A DNA stretch of 64,000 nucleotides, from the NCBI GenBank assembly GCA_029851415.1, contig CM056743.1, forward strand, positions 123,720,305-123,784,304. Reading direction: 5' to 3'. The notes beneath the pieces are model-generated. The model had not been told where the DNA came from. It searched no databases and worked only from the letters and a program-made list of their open reading frames with translations. A program made the translations under genes and the position numbers. Positions within the stretch are counted from its first letter, which is position 1, and each line of letters begins with the position of its first letter. Below are positions 11,622-23,800 of the stretch, piece by piece. Origin of the DNA: Eretmocerus hayati (taxonomy: Eukaryota; Arthropoda; Insecta; Hymenoptera; Aphelinidae).

Positions 11622-12768
11622 TTAATCTTCAATATCTTCTTTAAGTTCATCACTCTCAATCTCACCAAGATCTTCATCGTCATCTATGAAAGATGGTTCA
11701 TACTCTGATTCATCAACAGATTCGTCGGGTGATTCATCTGTAAATTCATCTGGTGACTCAGGTCTTGCAGTAGTCTTAGCTTTCCTTTGTGCAGATTTGG
11801 TGTGTTTGTAATCTAGTTTATGCTGAGGATTTTTTCTGTAGCATTGCCTACCATATGGACACTCAGGTCTGTCATCAACAACATCATAGTCTGAGTCTCC
11901 TGGGTGACTAAATTTTGTTTTGTGTTCTGCACTCAATCTACCATGAAAAGAGCTCACATGAAAAATGATTGCCCCCTTTGGTCCCTCAGAGTTTACAAAT
12001 GAGTGTGATGAGTTATAAATTGATGGCTTTGTTAGAAATACCCAAAGTCTTCCAAGTTACCTGTAACATTGGCTGCCATATTTGCATTTTTCTCTGAAAA
12101 CATTCTGGATATTTGAGGACTGAGTTGTGCTGCTAGCATTGTCCTCATTTGCAACAGTTTCCCTGACAGTTTCCTCTTCTTCTCTTGACCCAAGATCTTG
12201 ATTACTGTGGTTATCAGAATTGTCACAATTGCTGTCCATTTTCTTGTCACTGCTGTCACTATCATCTAAATTTTTTTCTTCATCTCTTGAAACTCGGAGA
12301 ACTTCAGAAACTTGATCCTCATTTATGTTATTGCTGCCCATGGTCTGTTCTCCAATTTCTTTTTGAATCTTTGGGTTGGACTCTTGTTGAGGGCTTCATT
12401 GAAATTGAATTTTGAAATCTTGGTATGAAGGGCACAACAGGCAGAGACATATACATAAATATTGAAACATTGACTTACACTATACATTCACTCATGCTTT
12501 TCTGTGAATCATCAACCTTTCCATCATCAAGGCTTGAAGATGTATCATTTAAGGTTTTAAGGCACTGTTTCTTGTCAACAGGCTCTCCATTCTCCTTGCT
12601 GTCTACCTAGTAACGTAGAACAAAATACGATGTATGCATAAATTATATCAAGTATTCATTTAATAAGATAAGGAGACAATTATTGTTTCAATGAACAAAG
12701 GCTCTTGTTTTTGCATTTACCTTACGTTTGAGATTGTTTGCATCCTCAATTTTACTTTCATTATCCAT
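11622..12768 (-). CDS. APLF-like tandem PBZ zinc-finger protein
   Basis: Exons 12768-12721, 12606-12479, 12393-12061 and 11937-11622 give 274 residues. Two PBZ (poly-ADP-ribose-binding) zinc fingers lie in tandem: CKYGSQCYR joined across an intron to LSAEHKTKFSHPGD, then CPYGRQCYRKNPQHKLDYKH. The first finger is split by the last intron after its CYR. The C-terminus is strongly acidic with EYEPSFIDDDED, like the histone-binding acidic tail of APLF. Vertebrate APLF recruits repair factors to poly-ADP-ribosylated chromatin. The N-terminal FHA domain of vertebrate APLF is absent here; instead there is a low-complexity Asp/Ser/Asn-rich region. Function is inferred from the fingers and tail. Confidence 0.85.
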
Positions 12769-13868
12769 GATGGTTTCAGAGCGCTGTGGGTGTCTGTGTT
12801 GAGAAAGTTATGACACTGAACAGATCTAACATTCCCTACAAAATCCCCAAAATTTGCAAATTATGACTGTTACAGTATTGCTGATGTTGATTCTAGATCA
12901 ACCATTAAATTATCATAACATTATTGAAGATACTATGCTGTATAATAGAGACAAAATGAAGTGTCAAATTTGTATTCACATGTAAGCTTGAAAGAAATAA
13001 TTATTTTGAATCAAATGCATTGCATATACTTGAATCGACAATCATTCAGAACAGTTTACATGGACTGATTGCAACTGATGAGCGGTTTGGTTATGTGATG
13101 CTCAATTTATTCATTAATTCAGCTCTAAAATTTTGTGCTGTACACGAATTCTTTATGAATAGTGTTCTCACGATCCAAGTGTAGTGTTTGAAATCAACGA
13201 GGGAATTACCATTTTCTCAAAGTATTGACTTGTGGACAGTCTGCTAGTTGATGTAAACAAAAACTACCTCTGAGGTGATCTACTGTCAAGAACGTGTTAC
13301 TAGTACTCACCTAATAACTACTCCAGTTCTGCAGTAACTTTGCTCTCATGATATTGTTTTCAAATACAAATGGTATGGCTAACACAATCTCGAAAATGAA
13401 TTTCGTGACCGGGAAATGATCTGAAAAAGTTCCATCAACCACGCACTTTGCTTTTGTTTGCGCGCCAGAACTGTCACATCCATATGATCCACGTGCGTCT
13501 TACCACGTCGTGCTACATTAGGGTCCGTTCACAAGCTTTGCTGGAGTCTTTTCTCACTTTGCAGTGAGTGAAGGAAAACTTGTGCTCAAAATCGATAATT
13601 CGAAAGAGTTCTCAAATTCCGTGAATGCCTCTAACTCATATAACTATTAGCAAAAAATCATCATAATTTGGGCCTTGCATATTTATTGCACTCTCTGAAG
13701 AGATTTTAAAAATCACTCAAAACATTATTGAAGTAATTAAGTATCATTGTTATTGATATTTTCAAATGATTCCAAAGACTTTGCTTACAAAATCCATTTC
13801 AAAATTTCAAGACTAGTTCCTTAGACATATTAATTGTTAATAGTTGGCTGAAATGACATGTTGGAGAA
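12769..13868. other. Intergenic, APLF-like upstream and HACD3 downstream
   Basis: About 1.1 kb with no gene that I recognise. It should contain the promoter of the minus-strand PBZ gene and the 3' untranslated region of HACD3. A TTTATT (AATAAA on the minus strand) near 13680 is a possible HACD3 polyadenylation signal. Confidence 0.5.
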
Positions 13869-15394
13869 TCAATTGACTTTCTTCCTGATACGCTGCTTAC
13901 CAAGTTTTTTGTGACGAACATTTTTCATATGCGACATCATAGTGAACATACCTGGTATACAAAGTATTAATAGATATAATCTCATGAAAGATGGAAAATG
14001 GAGAGAAAAGTTCCAAGAATTTGGAAGGTCTACTGTAAATTTTTGACTTTCTTCAAAGTATGGAATATTTCTCAACACGATGATACCTTCAAAAACAAAT
14101 CCTAGAGGATATAAAGGCATCCAGATGGTATATCTCAACCATGTTAGTGTAGGTATTTCAACGTTTAGAAGCTGAGATATGTAGTAAGGATATCTTACAA
14201 CCTCAACCATAGTCCACACTAAAAATACATAGAAAACCACTGGTTTAGTTTGCATTCTCTCCTCAGACTCAATCATGCAAAATAGAATAAATGCTCGCCC
14301 TCCAACTTGAAGAAAAGCTACAAGGGTGCTTCCTTTGGTATATCCAAACATTGGATGCATTACTTCAAGAAATTGGAGGATTTGGATGAACTTCATTGGA
14401 TTTCCTACTGTTTCATATGTGTATTGCATTGAATCTGGAAAAAGAAGGATACTGGGTTAGTTAATTACAGTTTGATGAGTGTGTACATTTTCAAGATCAC
14501 AATATCAGATTCTCTAAAATTATATGATAATTTTAAAAACTCAAACCATGTTCAAAATTCTCTTGGCATACCTGGACCATCGCGATAATATCTTATACCC
14601 ATCACAGCAAATATGTACATGAATCCTATACATTGGAACAGATTGTAAAACACCAAGTAAACTTTCTTCAAATCTTCTGTAATCAGAAAGTCCCTATGTT
14701 ATCATTCTTAGAGAGAGCTGTATTGTATCGGCCAGATAAATTCCAACCTTTTCTATATCCTAATTCCTCTTTATGCAGTCGATCATACATGTCTGGATAA
14801 TCTTGACAGATATCATGCACAGTATCTTCAACATCATCTGCATCTTCACTTTTCCACTTATCAAAATCTATTCTCAACCATGATGGTTTTTGAGGTTGAC
14901 CGGTTAATCTTGGCCACCAACTGTTGGAACTTTTCTTTAGAACAAAATCGACTTGTCTATCAATAACTTTGTAATCACTCTCCTACAAAAAAACCAAAAA
15001 TGACAAAAAATACTTAAACCAGTGAAATTCCATGTAAATTTGAACTTACGTCAGGAATAATTGGTGAATGGAAGTCCAGTTTGAAACCATAGTGGTTTGG
15101 ACCTCTTGCGCCTTGGCCAAATGCAGAAAACTTGAGCTTCTTATCTTCCAGATAAACATCAATATCCTGGCAAATTAGAATAGGAATGAATGTGGATCCA
15201 ACAAAAATGGATACATATTTGTCTTGAAACAATCAATCATCACCATTCTGATGATGAACAGAATAGAAAACTGGTGTTCATAGTTGATCCTCTGAATACA
15301 TTAAACTTACTTTTACATTTGTAAGATCAACTTTTAAGTTTATTTTGCTCTCGGTTTGAGCCCAATAAACAAAAGGAGTAAAAGCCTCTGGCAT
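13869..15394 (-). CDS. HACD3: Very-long-chain 3-hydroxyacyl-CoA dehydratase 3 (CS domain)
   Basis: Exons 15394-15311, 15166-15050, 14982-14748, 14676-14572 and 14434-13869 give 368 residues, close to the family length. The N-terminal part (first about 110 residues, starting MPEAFTPFVYWAQTESKINL) is a CS/p23-like domain. A linker with WWPRLTGQPQKPSWL follows, then a PTPLA-type dehydratase with several membrane segments, including LEVMHPMFGYTKGS and VWTMVEVVRYPYY, where the conserved Tyr and Glu lie. The enzyme dehydrates 3-hydroxyacyl-CoA in the ER elongation cycle. The tail is basic (KKLGKQRIRKKVN), fitting an ER-retention type end. The third intron uses a weak donor, GTTGGA, supported by frame and family match. 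Confidence 0.93.
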
Positions 15395-17835
15395 CTCGGC
15401 TGCTTTCCACGAATTCGCGAGTCTCCGTCTTGGAGTTGATCTCCAATAAGTTGGGAAGTATGATTATGTCATGATATTTCGTGATATTTTTTTCTCGAGG
15501 AAGCCAAGATATAGCTCACTTGAACAAAAAATCAACAAGGATTAGCTGCGATGAGCGAGTAAACGAGCTCCGGACTGAAGTACTCGGGATAACGCGTGTG
15601 AGGACTGAGGAGAAGAAACTCTTTTATATGTTTCATACACTTTGCTTCTACTTGTTCAACTGTGTTGTAATATATTATCTGAACGGAGAATCATCACGAT
15701 AGTAACTGATAATAAACAAATCTATTATAAATAAGAAAAGAGTCGGCATAATAAAGACTGATAAACAGGCAAACACAAACACCATGTAGCAGACAGATCC
15801 TGGCGTTATCGAGCGTTTCCCCCACCTTGTCGATACAGTTGACATAGTCTAGGGACCCTAGTTGACAGGGCGAGCTTGTGCTTGACGCGGCAATTTGAAA
15901 TCTGTGGGGGGATTTTTGAAAAAATGCAGCTTATGCTCCCTCGAGAGCATTTCATCAATCTTGTTTGAACCAATGCCCAATTTTAGAGTCTCTCGATGAT
16001 TCACAGAAATTCTTTATTTACTTTTAAATGAGTTAAGTCAGTTAGAGAAATACAGTTAGAGGGAAAAGGGTTACTTTTCTCATAAAAATTTCTTCAGCGA
16101 TACACTTGGCAAGAAGAAATAAAAAGGATTGAATTCGCTCAATTAACCATATTTAAGCTCAAGTTTAACTTGAGAGTCCGAAGAACTTGAAGCACGGCTT
16201 TCAGCTATTTAATATTACCTAAATTGAATCACTGGAATCAAATTTGGAAGTATTTCAGCAGCATATCATTCAGATTGATCAACCTGATGCAGCATTTGAC
16301 CGAGGTAATTCCCAAAAATCATCTATTTAAAGATTTTGAACAAATCCGACGTTGCATCGTGAGTGAAAGCTATTATGTATATTTGTTGATGAAAGATGTT
16401 CAAAGAAGATCGACGAGATCTCAGGAATTCAGCGAAAGAAGAAATGCGAAATAATGCTCAACTAGGAGATATTTGAAGTAGACTCTTTTCAATACGTAGG
16501 TCGCATCCTCCGCTGATGCGACTCAGGCAAACGGAAGATTCCAGTAATCGCAAGAGAAGCCAATTTTCTAAGGTTTAAGAATCAATCAGAAAACGTCTTT
16601 TTCTTCAAGTTTTAAACGGCTTACCTCGAATTGGAGAAGTATAGAATTATTACCCTCGGAGTCCCCTCTGCGTCAAGTGTATCCTCAGTGTGGTTACGCT
16701 CATATAAAATTCCCAATATTTGTCTCTGCTCTCTATTAGAAGTAAAACTCGTTTTCACCATGATCGATTTCGCACTATCTTGATACGATGCATTTGGAGA
16801 AAAGTCATTTCCGCAGTGAAAATGATTTGCTATTACTCTGGTGATCTCCCTACACTTTCCTTTTCTGTTTTCAATGTGGCAACAATAAAAATATTTGAAA
16901 ACATTTCAATGCTTCAAAAACTTCAACTCCGAAAATCTTATTCAGAATCTGACCATACACCATCAAAAGAGGGCGATAAAGTGATAAGGGCAATTAGTTC
17001 TTCAGGTTACTGGGGTTATTTCTGAACCACATACTTATTTTTCGAATCATACATGACGTCTTGGATCGAGAGTGTCGCTTATCCAAGTGTGGATTGCAGA
17101 TGGATGCAATTAACATTTTTATTTAAGTTACAACGTTCTTTAAATTGTGTCTAGCTATTGGTATTTGACATAAACAATGCATGCATCTAATTTCATCCCA
17201 AAGTCAAATTTTACAAATGTATGCAATAATGAACACAGTACAACCTCGCCACATCTCGGAATTCTTCAACTTGAAGTATTCTTCATTTGGTCTTATTTAT
17301 AAAAACAAGAATAAACAACAAATATTATGAATGAGTGGAAGATTGTTAAAAAATACAAAGTGAGTTGGAAAAAGGCGTGAAAAAGTTATGTACATACATA
17401 CAATCATACTTGTTTTAGAATGGCATCGCAGTATAGAATTACAGCTTTTGATACATCTTTGGTATAAAACACATTGAGTGTCATGCATGCTAAACAAGAA
17501 ATGCTCGATTATTTGAGAAAATATTGAACACTATTTTGATCAAACGTTTGTCTTGTATTCAAGTGAAAAATGTAATCAATATGTTATGGAACATCATTGA
17601 AAGCTTTCTGATCGTTTGAGAACTAATGACGACCATCATTAGGAACTGATGAATTAACATCAGTCACGTGGAGTTATTTTTGAAATATTCTAATGAATAT
17701 GCACACGCTCATCTACCAGACACTAAATTGAATAGAATCCATACTCAAAATCAAGCTCTAGATCGTTCAAGTATGGAGTACAAACATATTGAATCAGCCA
17801 TGTATAAAATAGACAAACAAATTAGGGTGTTAGTA
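15395..17835. other. Intergenic, no recognised gene
   Basis: About 2.4 kb between the HACD3 start and the Lerp stop. It should hold the HACD3 promoter and the Lerp 3' untranslated region. Frames of 60-101 codons at 16224-16454 and 16720-17025 have no recognisable family and their composition follows the local AT-rich background, so I do not call them genes. Confidence 0.5.
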
Positions 17836-20800
17836 TCAAGCAGAAATCTGACAATCTAAAAGATCATCGTCACTATTGTCGGAATCAATGACGGTTGGAT
17901 CTGTTTCATTCATGAGCAGATGAACTTCTTCAACTGTGTTAACCTGTAATTGAAATTTGAAATGTAATCATGATTCATCAATAGAGAGAATGAAGGAATT
18001 CAAGGTTTAGGAATAAAGGAACCCAGGAATATAAACTGAAAGAAACTTAAAGTTATACAAAAATGTTTATTACTAAAATAATTCAAGTAGAACAAAAAGT
18101 AACTTAATGTATCTCCGGAGCACGTAATCAATAAAGAAGAACACAATAATGTTAAAATCATAATTAGATAATCAATATCTTTACCCGCCAAGTTTTCCAT
18201 TTCATCGATAAGTACCAAATACCATTGTGATAACCAACAAAGAGCACCCAGGTTCGCCACGGATATTTGGCTGAAACTCTGGGGTTAGTTTCCTCTTATC
18301 ACTAAAAGGTGAAATCCAGAGCCGCACTTGCAAATGCGGCTCTGGGTTTGATCTTTTGGCGGTAAAAGGAGACTGTCCCCAGAGTTTCAGTAAAATCCGT
18401 GTTCCACAACTCCTGGGTGTTTCTCATAAGTTCTCCGATTAGTAAATCGCAAGACTGAGTTTCGAAAGATTTAAAAAATCAAAAGAGAATTTCCAACACA
18501 AAAATCATGGGTATTGCAGAAATTGACAGATTTGAAGTACACTTCAGCCTGATTTTCGTGCGTCCATTTTGGGTTCCGGGTTGGATTTCCGACCCGATAC
18601 TTATTAGACTCGAAAAAGGGAAAAAATTATGAACTAACAGCCAGTGAAATTCTTTCACCGCATTAAACAATAGTCCTACATTTTTTGAAGAAATCTAAGA
18701 TGGAATGAAGCAAAATCTCGAAGGAATGTAATAGCACAAAGTTAGCACCAAAACTTCAGATCATTATACGGACGTACAATAATTCATATCACGAATATTC
18801 AATTACTTCGATGCTATAGCGTCAATCTATCAAAACGAGACATGTCTATTCCAAACGTTAACCTAAGTTCATAGTGGAAACAAAAGTAAATACAGGAAAT
18901 GAGATTCAATTTCTAGACCAACTATTAGATAGTTGTAGATAATTTCACAAATCCATTCTTAGTTCAATGCACTAAAGCTTGTAAGAATTCTAAAATATTG
19001 ACTGGGTTCTGTTACCACACAGCCTTCATTTCGTCTGAACGTGGAATGGCGTTGGTCTGTAAAATAGTCGCTGAAGTTGTTTCTACTCAATAGCGCACTG
19101 AAATTTCAAAGCATGTTGTACAAAGCCGAGCTTGAAGCGAAAACAAAACATTTCCCCAGAATGACTGCTCCACGTTCGAGAAGAGAGCAGTCTTTTCGAG
19201 AAACCCCGAATTTCAAGCAGAAGGAGAAAAATGTCATCCCATGTGTGTATTTCATTGAACATTATCCTTCAATGGAGAGAGATGAAGCACACGTAGATGA
19301 GAAAAACTTTCGGGAACGAATGTTCCGAATAATGAATCAAGTTTCCAGTTCGGGGGGTTGAGCCTAAGGTAATCATTAGATCCGAAAAATGAGACAGCCA
19401 GGCCTGGACTCAGCAATATCCAATTCCACTACGAGATAGTTTCAAGACAAAGTTTTGAAGAAAACATCAATTCACACGAAAAAATTTAAGACAGTTTGGG
19501 GTGAACCAGAATAAGTTAGAGGTTTTACGTTTTGAACATTACGTCACTCCTCCCTCACTCAGAAATGGATGCACAGAGAAAGCTACAGGGCAGAGATCAT
19601 CATGTTGATGCATAGCTCATATTAGATTCAATTATACAATGCAAAAGATTTGAATCGCCTTGAAAAATCACTAGTACGTCATTGTTCTGTCAAAATTACG
19701 AGTGTCTCGTAATTTTTGAATATTCTGCATTATTAGTATGTGAATTGAAACCTTAACTGTAGTTGTTTCGCGCTCAAATTGAAGACTGAAAAATAGAAAA
19801 TAGGACTAATTTTTACGTTGCACAATTTTCGAATTATTATTGCGATCAATAAAATTGCATCAGTGAAGCATAGTTTCAAAATCTTACTCAGGAAATAGCG
19901 AGAAATGAAAATATAAATATACATATTGTACTTTTCTGAGGTCACGGCAAATTCATGTAGGTATCGCAAGTTAGACTCGTTGAAAGCAAAAAATATGTCA
20001 CGGGTAACGTGCACAACGTCGGCGTAAAGTACCACCGCGCCGAGCGATTTCCCTAATCGTCTATGATATACACTGCTCTCCGAAAAATTAAACTTGTCCG
20101 ACAATAGACATGGTATCAAGGCAGCCCATACAAAAATGAAAGAGAAAAGTGATTGCATCTATTTTAGAATGATTGAACTGACTTAGAAGACGAAATTTGT
20201 TCAACTGGGCTGATTACACGCTCAAATAAGTGAAAATATGAGATATCTTTGGATATATAGGAACAAAAAAGCCTAAGGTCTTTTGTGTACCTTTTCTCTA
20301 AACTTCGTCATCCACTAATCATTTCAATCATATAATTATAGCCTGTACGTGGATATACTTCTCACGATAGCTCTCGCTGTGCAAAATGAAAAATATAATA
20401 GTAACAAAACTGATCATATCAAATAAATCAAAATGATATACATTATAAATACTTCAATATTCATTCGATTATTGCTGATTGCTTGTTTTGCTCTCGTCTC
20501 CAGGAATTGAGATCCGAGCAAAAAGCCTCAAATACTACAGTCAAAAAATTACGACGCTATTCATGTATTCAGTTCATATGGAACAGACGTTTCACGGCAT
20601 TTGCTGAAACATACCCTAGAGTACCTGACGCCATTGCAATTTCTGGATGTTGAGCTGGTTAATATTTCAAGCAGGCGCAATCTCTTTGACGTACGGCAAT
20701 ATATGACAATCAGCATGATTGATACCGTGGCAATTATCGCGGCTACCATACCACCTGTGGATTATTATTGTGAAAATAATGAAAAATTAGCCTAGAAACT

Positions 20801-23800
20801 GATGAAAATAATGAAAAAGTAGCCTAGAAACTACTTAATATCCCATGAATAATAATTGAAAATGAATTATTCTTACCACTTAGTGGGAAGTATTCTTGAG
20901 TTGTTATCCGACCTTCAATTTTGGGAAGAGAAGCAGTAGGAAGAATTTTTTGAGAGATTTTACCAGGTCTGCATATTTTATCTGTTCGCCATTCAAATTC
21001 AACGTGACAAGATCCTTCCTGAAGGGTCAAATTCTTATATAATCAGTAAAATCACTTATTAATACTAATATCAGACAGCAACTTCTGATGTTTACCGAAT
21101 TGATTGTTGGCTGACTCTTAGTCGGATCCTCATCGCATATAAGAGTTATAGATGAATGGGCAAGACCAATGAAATCATCACATTTGCTGCCATCCTTAAA
21201 TGCTAGACGAACCGAGTCCTTAGTATAATCAAAAAGGACACTGACTGTGTGTCCATAGTTTGTCTTGTTATCACATATAAAAGATCCTCCACAGAGTGTT
21301 CTATCAGAGGTAAGGAGAATTTTGTACTCGTTTCCTACCTGACCGGATACCTGCAGAGTTGGCGTTCAAAATTTCATGAGATTATCGGGATTTAGAAGGG
21401 GTAAATTTTTTGGATGATATGGGCGTAAACTCACATTATAGTATGATCCGAACCTTTCGTGCAATACTGATAAGTTCCGGGAGTCCCCAATTGTATTACT
21501 AAGAATAAAATTATCACGAAAAATTCCATCTACTCGATGACAAACATAACTCACTGGCCATATGAATTCGTATGTACAGTCATTGTATGCAATAAACTTG
21601 GGAATGCTGGAAGTCTGAAAAATCGTTGACACATCTCTGTATATTATGTGAAAGTTATATATATTGCAAGAAATTGCATTAGAGAAAAATTATAAAGAGT
21701 AATGGGAAATTTTGGGACTGTGTTTTTAATTTTCTCATATTGATTAGGTGTCGTCAATTCTCTTTTTCTCAAGAAGGGCTTTTGTCGAATGTCCTTCTTT
21801 GGAATGTTGCAAAGTTCTGAAGATATAGGATCGCGTAAGTGCAGTGAAAAGTATCAGGAGAACTGATTTCAACTTCATGTGCTTTCAAAACATTAAAAAA
21901 ACTATCGGTATTTTATTTTATCCAAAGGTCCCACACATTATTTGAAAAATATGATGTTACTGTCGAATTTATGCTCCTAGGGAAAACGTAATTTCGAATT
22001 CCAATATTTTTTCCAAGATTCATGACAGAACTGATTCTGCGCAACGATCATTGCTTTGGTCATATTAAATTCAATCGCTCAAGCCCTCAAATTCAATACC
22101 TCAATTTATCATTTGTCAAAAGTCGCCAGATATAATCACGTAGACTGATGAAACAGATAACAGAGGAGGTGGTTCAATCCAACTACTAATGCTAACGCAA
22201 AGTGAAAAATAAGCGGATGGTTACGAATTGACATACGGGTCTCGAAAGTTGCTATGAAAAGTTAGTATCTTGGCTAAGTGTTCCCGTTCGGACTTTGAAA
22301 AAGTCATGCACGGTTCGTCTACTTGGTTTGTATTGGACATCTTTAGGACAGCCCAAGTCCATAACATATGCATCACCGATTTGATGTCGAACGTACTCGC
22401 TACGAGCACCGACTTTCTCTTGTTAACAGAACAGTAAGGTTCGTTTTGGCAAAAAACGGGCGATGCTCGCAATGAGAACGTTCAATCCCGGATCGGTAAT
22501 TTATATGTTATAGACTTGAGCTGTCCTAAAAATGTCTAATACAAACCAAGTAGACGAAACTTCGGAAGAGTAGAACTCTTTCTCTTGTATACCAAAGCGA
22601 TGAATTTTCCCACTATGATATATTTTGGTATCATAAGAAATGAAAAAGCCTGAATCCTTAGTCAAAAATTATCCCAGAAATCGGACAAGTAAGATTCCAT
22701 TAGTTTGTACTATTGGATTCGTGTAGACTGACACTACATTTTAGTTCTTTTCAATTTCATAAATAACTTAGAAATACCAGCAGATAAGATAGTTCATTGA
22801 AATACAACGTTCATACCAAGTTTTTGTTTATCGATTCATAAGGTATCAATTTTCTCCCGAGCACGAGGTATCCGGTGACTTTCACCGATTTTGGCCGTTC
22901 ATTCTTGCAACATGTCGAAGACATGGCATGATTTGTCTGGTTATATACAATACAACAATTTCATCAACTTCGACAGATTCTGAATGAGTGACATCTTTTA
23001 ATAAAAAAAAGTGATATTTAAAATCTCCTATATCTGTAGTCCCCGCTTTAGCGCCCCATATTTTCAAGATTTTGTTTTTGATGATGTTTCAAAAATGTCA
23101 AATAAAGTGATTTAAATCAATCTAGAACCATGTTTGCGTTACTGAAACAGGTCCTCTGAACCTTTAGCGTGTCATTCACGCAAATTGTTGTATATTGGCG
23201 ACAAAAATATTACAAATCCAGTCTCATCCGTTTTCAAACTTATTCTATTTCTTGTACCAATGCTATCAATTTTGTATCTTTACGAATCAATAAATTCGAC
23301 ACAGATCCCTTGGAGCAAAACAACAACAAAAGGCACAGTATTTCGCTTTTATATTGAATCATTTACGATAATTTTAGTTCCTCAAACAATGGAAACGCGC
23401 GGTTTTGTAATGACGCTTACTTTCCTAACAATTACACAAATCATCGTTCTTTGAATTTTTTTTTACATCAAACGTATGATTTGTCACGACTAAGTATGGT
23501 TTTTGGCCGCGATGAAGGAGAGAGAAAGAGATGGAGAGCAAAATGATCAGAAACCAAATGAACGTCGATGGAAGATTTGCGGAGAAATAGGAATACAATT
23601 TTCGAGATTAAGGATCCAATGTGTCAATCTAGGACTCTATCGGCGGTATCGTTTGAATAAAAGCATTGCTTACCATATCCACATTTGTGTCACATACAAA
23701 CAAGATTCTAGAAGTTATGTTTCTTTTCTTATCCGTCTCACAAGCAGAGCCATTTTGATAAGAAAAGTGTGCATTCCGAGCTTCCAAATTGACCTTTGGT

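Noticed and set aside
16720..17025. 101-codon plus-strand frame between HACD3 and Lerp
   Set aside because: No domain recognised; residues follow the AT-rich background and no splice or promoter context supports a gene.
18000..18260. 86-codon minus-strand frame next to the last Lerp exon
   Set aside because: It is not needed to join the membrane exon to the tail exon in frame, and part overlaps the foldback; no family match.
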